Source of the DNA: Bdellovibrionaceae bacterium UBA2339
GTDB lineage: Bacteria; Bdellovibrionota; Bdellovibrionia; Bdellovibrionales; JAMPXM01
Assembly (NCBI GenBank): GCA_002344785.1
Contig: DDUL01000010.1
Span: 39,519 to 59,783, forward strand
Direction of reading: 5' to 3'
DNA: 20,265 nt
Shown here in pieces: positions 15,043 to 20,265 of this stretch. Both the position numbers and the translations under genes were made by a program. Under the pieces are notes generated by a model that saw only the letters and a list, made by a program, of their open reading frames with translations, did no database searches and had not been told where the DNA came from. Position 1 is the first letter of the stretch; each line of letters begins with the position of its first letter.

Positions 15043-16095
15043 ATGTCGTCGACTTCTTCTTTCGCTCTGAAACGACTTTTGGTCGGAGCAATCGCTCTGG
15101 TCGCAGTCTTGTGTCTTGGAATTTCGGGCTCGCAGGCCGAGGCCACAGGCCTCACGGCTTCAGCGACCTCGCGCTCTGGTACGGACACCGCCGGCGAAGC
15201 TCACATCCGAGTTGCCGCCGGACAAGTCGTCTCCTATCAGGCGATGATCGTGGACTCGAGCCAACCAGCATTGATTTTCCTGCCGGGCATCTACCGTGGC
15301 TGGTCAGCGCAAGATCCTGTGCTGGCGAGCCTCAAAAAGCGCGGCATGAACGTCGTGACAATGGAATTCTCAACGCATTATCAAAGCTTTCGCCATCTCA
15401 ACGAAGCTCCGCACTTTGCCGGCGGAAGAAAGTTCGACCGCCAGGTTTTCGCCGACGAGGTTTTAGCCGTTGCGCGCGCTGTTTCGCGAACTCATCGCGT
15501 GCGAAGTTTCATTCCCGTGAGCCTTTCCTACTCAGGAATCGTGACGGAGAAACTTGATCCCGGCGTCTTTCCTCTTTCGATCGAAACAGCTCCGCAAGGT
15601 CGCTTTGACGAAACCAACGAGATGGCCGCACGCATGGGAGAGGCTTGGATGGGCTGGGTCAGCATGATTCCGCTCTATGGAGCGATCTATGCGGAGTCGA
15701 TGAAAGTGCAGGCCTTCTTCACTTACTGGTCTGGGATGGTTGCACAGATGTCAGCCTCGCGTCCTGAGTTCCGAAATCCTCAAGTGGCGAGCCTTCAGAC
15801 TCAAGCTTGGGTTTCGATGGCCCGAGCGGCGGAAGACTTCGACATTCGAAAACAAGATTGGAAGTCTTCGCCGAAACGCGTGTGGATTTTGGGCGAACGT
15901 GAAGTCGAGCCGCGTGCCACCTACCAAAAGGAGGCGGTCACGAATTACCTGAAGTCGCTTTCACCGACGGCAGTCAATCGCGAGGTCTACGGCCGTCGCG
16001 GCGTGATCGTGATTCCGCGCGCAGGCCACATCGTTCCAAGCGACGAGCCCGAACTTTACGTTGAGAGCTTAGAGCAAGTTCTGAAGTCGCTCTGA
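15043..16095 (+). CDS. Exported alpha/beta-hydrolase-like protein
   Basis: The 350-residue product starts at ATG 15043 with SD ggaggt 3 nt upstream. Residues 1-33 are a signal peptide (KRLLVGAIALVAVLCLG, ending SQAEA). The strand-turn LIFLPGIYRGWS (77-88) and VVTMEFSTHY (104-113) fit an alpha/beta hydrolase core. The nucleophile elbow is PVSLSYSGIV with Ser162 flanked by Ser160 and Ser164 where Gly is normal. His329 (PRAGHIVPSDEPE) fits the catalytic His, and Glu285/Glu287 (WILGEREVEP) sits where the acid is expected. Substrate unknown. It is divergent from the SAM-enzyme lipoprotein gene, and the two may share control. Confidence 0.75.
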   Translation: MSSTSSFALKRLLVGAIALVAVLCLGISGSQAEATGLTASATSRSGTDTAGEAHIRVAAGQVVSYQAMIVDSSQPALIFLPGIYRGWSAQDPVLASLKKRGMNVVTMEFSTHYQSFRHLNEAPHFAGGRKFDRQVFADEVLAVARAVSRTHRVRSFIPVSLSYSGIVTEKLDPGVFPLSIETAPQGRFDETNEMAARMGEAWMGWVSMIPLYGAIYAESMKVQAFFTYWSGMVAQMSASRPEFRNPQVASLQTQAWVSMARAAEDFDIRKQDWKSSPKRVWILGEREVEPRATYQKEAVTNYLKSLSPTAVNREVYGRRGVIVIPRAGHIVPSDEPELYVESLEQVLKSL

Positions 16096-16119
16096 ACTGA
16101 ATTGATCTGAGTTTGGAAA

Positions 16120-16163
16120 TCGGCGAGGCGCGATCGCTTTATGCGGAAGCGGCACTTCGCCGA
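16120..16163. other. Nested inverted repeats between convergent genes
   Basis: The outer pair tcggcga/tcgccga (16120-16126 and 16157-16163) encloses cgctt/aagcg (16135-16139 and 16147-16151). It lies between the hydrolase-like and YceI-like genes. It may fold at the 3' end of the plus transcript; no T-run follows. Confidence 0.4.
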
Positions 16164-16203
16164 CAAGTTCACATTCACCGAAATCAGGTTGTTGAGTTTC
16201 GTC

Positions 16204-16220
16204 GATTGGGTCGCCCAATC
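16204..16220 (+). terminator. Hairpin overlapping the yceI stop codon, possible terminator
   Basis: A perfect 7-bp stem, gattggg/cccaatc, with loop tcg is followed on the plus strand by acttctttcttt, a mixed T-rich tail. It is about 109 nt past the hydrolase-like stop, and its right arm overlaps the last bases of the convergent YceI gene. Confidence 0.55.
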
Positions 16221-16857
16221 ACTTCTTTCTTTGCGCTGCCTGAATGTTCAATGTCAGCGTCACCTCATCACCCACCACAGGGCCAACCTCCACCATCTTT
16301 GACCAAGTGAGGCCAAAGTCCTTGCGATTGATCTTCGCTGTCGCCTTAAAGGCCGCCTTCACGTTGCCGTAAGCATCCGCAGCCGATCCCAAGTATTGCG
16401 CATCAAAACTCACCTTCTTTGTCACACCTTTGATCGTCAGATCGCCGACGAGCTTGAACTTTTCCGGTGAGCCCTGGACGGCTGTGCTTTTGAAACTCAT
16501 CTTGGGGTGCTTCTCCACATCAAAAAAGTCAGCACTTCGCAAATGATCATCGCGATCTTTCACAGCTGTATCGACACTCTTCATGTCGACACTGGCATTG
16601 ACACTGGACTTGGAAAAGTTCTCCGCGACTTGCACTTCCCCAGACATCTGCGTGAAGCGCCCTTCGACGGTTGAAATCACCAAGTGCGGAATTTCAAATC
16701 CCACTTTGGAGTGCATCACATCCACATCGTAGGCACCGACCGCTGGCGCCTGGGCCTTTTTTGCCGACGCTTCGGCCTGATCCGCGATCGACAAAGCGCC
16801 AAACATCATCACGGTGAATGCCAAGGTCTTCGTCATCATCGAGCTTCCAATTTTCAC
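16219..16857 (-). CDS. YceI-family periplasmic protein
   Basis: The product is 212 residues from GTG 16857, with gagggg about 7 nt upstream; ATG at 16839 is also plausible. YceI proteins are periplasmic lipocalin-like beta-barrels that bind isoprenoid or other amphiphilic lipids. Seen: a signal peptide (MTKTLAFTVMMFGALSIADQ, ending AEASA), then the family pattern YDVDVMHSKVGFEI, GRFTQMSGEV, DMKSVDTAVKDRDDHLRSAD, FFDVEKHPKMSFKST, GDLTIKGVTKKVSF and a C-terminal NRKDFGLTW. The length is normal for the family. It is divergent from a LysR regulator gene (222-nt gap), a typical arrangement for direct control. Confidence 0.94.
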   Translation of the reverse strand: MKIGSSMMTKTLAFTVMMFGALSIADQAEASAKKAQAPAVGAYDVDVMHSKVGFEIPHLVISTVEGRFTQMSGEVQVAENFSKSSVNASVDMKSVDTAVKDRDDHLRSADFFDVEKHPKMSFKSTAVQGSPEKFKLVGDLTIKGVTKKVSFDAQYLGSAADAYGNVKAAFKATAKINRKDFGLTWSKMVEVGPVVGDEVTLTLNIQAAQRKK

Positions 16858-17079
16858 ATGCTCCCCTCGTCCGATTTTGTTCTAAGTTTGAGACACTGTT
16901 CAAAACACCATTCAATACACTGAGGCAACTCACAGCCCGCTCGCGATGGCTTCGCGAGGTGGGTGCTTTGCCGACTCGATGAGTTTCGGACATTTTTGTT
17001 TATTGCATCAGGAGACACTTTCGAGAGACACTGTTGCTTAAAATGGAACAATTGCAGTTCAGCAGATTGCGAGGACAAC
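16858..17079. promoter_or_regulatory. yceI/lysR divergent control region
   Basis: A dyad tttga-N8-tcaaa (16887-16904) lies just upstream of the YceI start and is a candidate LysR site. The octamer gagacact occurs three times; the 11-mer gagacactgtt occurs at 16890-16900 (inside the dyad) and again at 17024-17034, close to the LysR start, with one gagacact at 17012-17019. No convincing -35/-10 pair was identified. Confidence 0.45.
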
Positions 17080-17991
17080 GTGGATTTGAATCGCTTGGCG
17101 CTCTTTGTTCAGCTCGCGGAGTCCGGCAGCTTCACGCAGGCCGCACTCAAATTGCGCCAACCCAAAAGCCGAGTTTCGCGGCAACTCAAAGACCTTGAGC
17201 GGGAGCTGGGTTTAAATCTCGTCTATCGAACCACGCGGCAGTTTCAGCTTACGGATGCTGGACGCGAGCTTTACCTGCGCACCAAAGAGGGCTTGCAGAT
17301 CATCGAGTCCGCCGCTCAATCCGCCGAAGATCGTCGTCGCGATGTTCGCGGTCGCATTCGCCTGACGGCGCCCGAAGACTTGGGACTGGCACAGCTCAAT
17401 CCCCTCATCATCGAGTTCTCCAAGAGCCACCCCCACGTCGAGTTTGATTTGATTTACTCGGGCGAAGTTCGCGACCTTGTCAAAGAAGGCATCGATTTGG
17501 CGTTTCGCTTCGGCAGACTCAAAGATTCAAGCTTACTGCAGCGACGCCTTGGTCGACCGCACTTTATGTTCGTCGCCTCACCAACTCTGTTGGATAGGCT
17601 GGGCAGTCTCAATCGCCTTGAGCAGCTGGAACAGTTTCCCTTTCTAGAGTTCACTCCGCTCGGTCTCTCGCCGATGCAAGGCTCGGCGGCAAGTCGTGGT
17701 GCCGTGGATCGTCGCGATGGCACTCGACAAAAATGGACTGCGCGCGCACGCCTTCGCATGAATTCGCTCCTATCGCTTCGCGATCTCGCGTTGGCGGGAC
17801 ATGGAGTGACGACACTTCCGGAATTCTTAGCTCGCGATCATCTTAAAGACGGAACCTTGATCCATGTGCTGAAAAACTACGGACTCGATGCAGCCCCCCT
17901 GCACCTGGTGAGCCCACCGGCTTCCAGATCTCAGGCTCTCGCGATTCGAAATTTCGCCGAATTTTGCATCGAACGACTAAAAGATCTTTGA
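17080..17991 (+). CDS. LysR-family transcriptional regulator
   Basis: The 303-residue product starts at GTG 17080 with gagga 4 nt upstream; the longer frame from 16963 lacks an SD, and its extra 39 residues precede the canonical start (VDLNRLALFVQLAESGSFTQ). The N-terminal winged helix-turn-helix (about 1-60) shows GSFTQAALKL and SRVSRQLKDLERELGLNLVY. The effector domain (about 90-300) shows GRIRLTAPEDLG and LVKEGIDLAFRFGRLKDSSL. It probably controls the divergent yceI-like gene and itself. The effector is unknown. Its 3' end overlaps the convergent gene by 15 bp. Confidence 0.94.
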   Translation: MDLNRLALFVQLAESGSFTQAALKLRQPKSRVSRQLKDLERELGLNLVYRTTRQFQLTDAGRELYLRTKEGLQIIESAAQSAEDRRRDVRGRIRLTAPEDLGLAQLNPLIIEFSKSHPHVEFDLIYSGEVRDLVKEGIDLAFRFGRLKDSSLLQRRLGRPHFMFVASPTLLDRLGSLNRLEQLEQFPFLEFTPLGLSPMQGSAASRGAVDRRDGTRQKWTARARLRMNSLLSLRDLALAGHGVTTLPEFLARDHLKDGTLIHVLKNYGLDAAPLHLVSPPASRSQALAIRNFAEFCIERLKDL

Positions 17992-18648
17992 GTCCATGTT
18001 CGAAGGTCGCGCTGAACCTTGCCGCTTCTTTCGCACAGCTCGCTTTCGTCCGGTGATCGGCTGACGAGTCACAGATGCCTTTGCTGATCGCCTCGAAGGC
18101 TCAATCTGGTGATCGATCTGGTGACTTATATGGCGGTGATTCTCTTGAGCTAAGGGGGCGCCCGGCGCAACAACGCTTTCAGCCCTGGGACGGGATTTGG
18201 CCGAGGCCTGCTGCTTGGCTTTCACGCGCTGGCGCATAGCTTGCGCCTCAAGCTGTGTGCGACGCTTGGCCTCGGCCAGCTGTCGGCGGCGCGCCTCGAT
18301 CCACTCAGTTTGCGATGCATGACCTGAGTTGAGATCTGGAAACTGCACGAGCATCTCATCGAGATTGGGCTGATGACTCGGCCCTGATGCGCTATGGCCA
18401 TCAGCCGTTTGAGCGAGGCGGCTGCGGATCGTGGCCGAATTCGCCGAAAGTCCGCGCAGAAGCTTGAAGACACCGCGAAAGACCATCACGATCACGGCGA
18501 GAGTGACCCAAGGTTCAGCCTTTGGCCAAAATGAGTTGATCAGCCCCGCTCCAACAAAGATCAGAAATATATTGCGCGGAAGCTTCGCGATGAAGGCTTT
18601 GAATTCTTGAGACTCGATGGCTGGTGAAGCTTGAGGGTCAGCAGACAT
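17977..18648 (-). CDS. Small membrane protein with basic tail, unknown function
   Basis: The product is 223 residues from ATG 18648. The open frame extends to 18792, but that extension runs through the Hsp20 terminator, so the shorter start is preferred; the SD is weak (gtgag). Hydrophobic segments at about 27-40 (IFLIFVGAGLINSF) and 47-60 (WVTLAVIVMVFRGV) make one hairpin or two membrane passes. A helical Arg/Gln/Ala stretch (about 115-150, IEARRRQLAEAKRRTQLEAQ) is likely coiled coil, and the C-terminus is very basic (GRKRAVRKKRQGSARP). The tail could bind nucleic acid or acidic lipid heads; that is inference. Not recognised. Confidence 0.75.
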   Translation of the reverse strand: MSADPQASPAIESQEFKAFIAKLPRNIFLIFVGAGLINSFWPKAEPWVTLAVIVMVFRGVFKLLRGLSANSATIRSRLAQTADGHSASGPSHQPNLDEMLVQFPDLNSGHASQTEWIEARRRQLAEAKRRTQLEAQAMRQRVKAKQQASAKSRPRAESVVAPGAPLAQENHRHISHQIDHQIEPSRRSAKASVTRQPITGRKRAVRKKRQGSARPSNMDSKIF

Positions 18649-18742
18649 GAGGCTCACTTCCGAGAAAGTCGACTGCAGTTGTTTCTCTACATTTGTTTCT
18701 CTGCAGTTAGGTTCGCGCGGCATTCGAACAGAAGACAAGAAT

Positions 18743-18777
18743 AAAAACGGCGAGCAAGACACCACCTCGCTCGCCGT
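18743..18777 (-). terminator. Intrinsic terminator of the Hsp20 gene
   Basis: A 9-bp perfect stem, acggcgagc/gctcgccgt (18747-18755 and 18769-18777), with a 13-nt loop is followed on the minus strand by tttttatt. It lies 78 nt past the Hsp20 stop and upstream of the small membrane protein gene, so the two are separate transcription units. Confidence 0.9.
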
Positions 18778-18854
18778 GCTTCGGCCTTGCACCGAAGCCT
18801 TCGCTTCTCATCCGGCTGAGCTTCACAAACGTTGCGAGCTCAGCTGGCCCGACT

Positions 18855-19409
18855 TTATGCCTGGGCTTTGAAGCGACCCAATAGTCCAGTTACCGAATCT
18901 CCGACCTTGATGGCCCAAGACTTTTTCTCAGGCTCAGCCACTTGTTTCTTCGGCAAAACCAGAGACAGCACGCCGTCTTGAACTGCGGCTTCAATTCGCG
19001 ATTCATCCACATCATCTGGTAACACCAGCTGACGCTCGACTCTTGCGCGACTGTAAGATCCGGGATCTTGATTCGACTTTTCCGCGAGCAATCTCACATG
19101 GATCCGTTCCTCCAACTTTTCGGCCTCAACTCGCACTTCATCCATGCGAAAGCCCGGCAAATCCATTTCCACAATATAGGCTTGCTCCGTCTCTTCAGTT
19201 CGCAATCCATTTGGACGCGAAACCAAAGGCCCAGCAAAAAAGTCGCGAGTCACCTCTTGAAACACATCATCCATCCAGCTTGAAAGAGGCGAACGAGCCT
19301 GCATCAAACCCCGATGACTCAAGCCCCACGGCGCCAGACCGTAGCTCATCAATTGATTCTGATTCACTCGCCCGTTCATTGCCGACTGTTCCATTCTCTT
19401 AATTCCCAT
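18855..19409 (-). CDS. Hsp20/alpha-crystallin small heat-shock protein
   Basis: The 184-residue cytoplasmic holdase keeps unfolding proteins soluble for refolding by DnaK/ClpB. Seen: an N-terminal arm with SSWMDDVFQEVTRDFF (43-58), then the alpha-crystallin domain (about 72-156) with YIVEMDLPGF (78-87), YSRARVERQLVLPDDVD (119-135) and the closing DGVLSLVLPKK (145-155). The usual C-terminal IxI motif is represented only by WAIKVGD, so oligomer contacts may differ. The SD aaggaggtg before ATG 19409 is excellent. It is divergent from an HPF-like gene, suggesting shared stress or stationary-phase control. Confidence 0.95.
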   Translation of the reverse strand: MGIKRMEQSAMNGRVNQNQLMSYGLAPWGLSHRGLMQARSPLSSWMDDVFQEVTRDFFAGPLVSRPNGLRTEETEQAYIVEMDLPGFRMDEVRVEAEKLEERIHVRLLAEKSNQDPGSYSRARVERQLVLPDDVDESRIEAAVQDGVLSLVLPKKQVAEPEKKSWAIKVGDSVTGLLGRFKAQA

Positions 19410-19831
19410 GAGTCACCTCCTTGAGTTCTTTCTTAAGTTCGCTCCAATGTTTTTTTCCAGCACGATTCGTTTGTGATGAAAACATCTCGGGACCAACGGC
19501 AAACGCTTTGGACATCGACGTCGCCCGTTCATCTTCACGAGATCAACATGAGTCGCATCGAGAATCCGTCAAGCCCTCTCAATTTCATGCCGATCTCGAC
19601 AATAATTTCTCCTAGAGAAATTGGGCGAAGCGACTTGGCATCACAAGTTCAGAGAAAATTGTCGTGACCGAGCGTGCATTCATTTTTCTGATACTTGTCA
19701 TTCGCATTGCGAATTTCACGAGACGACAAACAAGAACTCGCCACACCGTTCATCTGACACGAATCAGTTTCCAGACCTTGACGCTTTTCAAGCGCGACTC
19801 AAATTGAGAAAGTCGGCGAAAGGAGGTGGAC
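19410..19831. promoter_or_regulatory. Hsp20/HPF-like divergent spacer with two palindromes
   Basis: The 422-nt spacer has no supported gene. Two strong dyads are seen: aatttctc-cta-gagaaatt (19604-19622) and attcgca-t-tgcgaat (19700-19714). Both are candidate regulator sites; the second lies 118 nt before the HPF-like start. No CIRCE element or sigma-32-like promoter is apparent. Both flanking genes have near-identical SDs (aaggaggtg). Confidence 0.55.
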
Positions 19832-20265
19832 ATGTCGGTACCATACAATCGTCTCGACGATCGCCAAGCCGAAGAGAAGTCTGCATCGAAATTCAAAGGC
19901 TCCGCGCAGGACCTTTCAGTCTCTGCGCAATCGGAGTCGGAGAATTCCGCAATCGAGTCCCACCGCGAGCATGAGCGCGTGCAAACGCACTTCCATGGTT
20001 TCTCGCCCAGCGAGGCCAATCGATTTTATGTCGATAGCTTCGTGCAGCGACTCGCCGAGGAAGCTCCTCGTGATGCCGTGATTCGGGCGGAGATTTCACT
20101 TCACGATCATGTCTTTCGAGGCATGATTCATGTGCGATCGCATTCGGGAAGATTCTTTGCGACGGCGAGCTCCGCCAATTTTCATGATCTGGGTCCGCTT
20201 CTGCTCGGACGCTTACGCAAGCAGCTCGACCGCTTGCGCTCCCCTCGCTCGCGCGCGAGCGAGGG
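19832..20265 (+). CDS. HPF/RaiA-like ribosome-associated protein, 3' truncated
   Basis: The frame opens at ATG 19832 behind aaaggaggtg and runs off the window end after 144 complete codons, so it is partial. Residues about 1-50 are polar and Ser/Glu-rich. Residues about 63-138 show a helix (ANRFYVDSFVQRLAEEAP), strand (AVIRAEISLHD), strand (FRGMIHVRSHSG), strand (RFFATASSANF) and a basic helix (LGRLRKQLDRLRSPRS), the order of ribosome-hibernation factors that park idle ribosomes. The match is by fold pattern only, and the N-terminal polar extension is not typical. Divergent pairing with Hsp20 supports a stress role. Confidence 0.55.
   Translation, partial: MSVPYNRLDDRQAEEKSASKFKGSAQDLSVSAQSESENSAIESHREHERVQTHFHGFSPSEANRFYVDSFVQRLAEEAPRDAVIRAEISLHDHVFRGMIHVRSHSGRFFATASSANFHDLGPLLLGRLRKQLDRLRSPRSRASE
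20242..20265. repeat. 24-bp perfect palindrome at window end
   Basis: The half-site ccctcgctcgcg is followed directly by its exact reverse complement, ending on the last base. It lies inside the reading frame of the HPF-like gene. It may be natural or a fold-back assembly artefact. Confidence 0.9.

Noticed and set aside
14766..15557. 263-codon open frame overlapping the exported hydrolase-like gene
   Set aside because: It lies in a different frame of a gene with a strong SD and signal peptide; its product is Arg/Ser-rich shadow sequence.
18649..18792. 48-residue extension of the small membrane protein gene
   Set aside because: It would be translated through the Hsp20 intrinsic terminator and lacks an SD.
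1..20265. CRISPR array, prophage, transposase or integrase
   Set aside because: No regularly spaced repeats and no proteins of these types are seen on either strand; the only tandem array is the 12-bp coding repeat.

Overview
The window looks like an ordinary chromosomal segment of a Gram-negative bacterium. It has many signal peptides and lipoboxes, a YceI-type periplasmic protein, strong Shine-Dalgarno (SD) sites and frequent GTG/TTG starts. The mix of secreted proteins of unknown function with housekeeping genes recalls the Bdellovibrionota/Oligoflexia or another deep proteobacterial lineage. That placement is a guess from style, not from a marker gene. The window opens inside an initiator tRNA and closes exactly on a 24-bp perfect palindrome, so it may be a whole draft contig. 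No phage, transposase or CRISPR array is visible.

Layout. Positions 1-6000 hold the end of tRNA-fMet, an exported Fe/Mn superoxide dismutase, a MATE efflux pump, convergent trhO (tRNA U34 hydroxylase), then a MOSC-domain gene that overlaps prfC (release factor 3) by 4 bp, with a 12-bp tandem repeat just before the prfC start. Positions 6000-9430 hold a DUF2145-like exported protein and an abundant-looking exported Ala/Ser-rich protein with a classic terminator (both minus), then an orphan sensor histidine kinase (plus). Positions 9459-12441 hold four minus-strand genes. Three overlap or nearly abut: a Cys-rich lipoprotein, a small lipoprotein-like protein, and a single-pass membrane protein resembling TraE of F-type conjugation systems. 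The fourth, upstream, encodes a small exported protein. An imperfect 25-bp inverted repeat fills the spacer between the fourth gene and the lipoprotein gene.

Positions 12856-16095 hold an exported protein with a strong terminator, a lipoprotein form of the SAM hydroxide adenosyltransferase (DUF62) family, and a divergent exported alpha/beta-hydrolase-like protein. The leader of the SAM-enzyme gene contains a 28-bp inverted repeat whose proximal arm includes the SD, so its mRNA could fold to hide its own ribosome site. Positions 16219-20265 hold a yceI-like gene divergent from a LysR regulator, a small basic membrane protein, an Hsp20 chaperone with its own terminator, and a divergent, truncated gene resembling ribosome-hibernation factors (HPF/RaiA). 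The last two share a 422-bp spacer with two palindromes.

The most interesting points are the SD-sequestering inverted repeat before the exported SAM enzyme, the second inverted-repeat spacer of almost the same size, the orphan TraE-like cluster, and the Hsp20/HPF-like stress pair.
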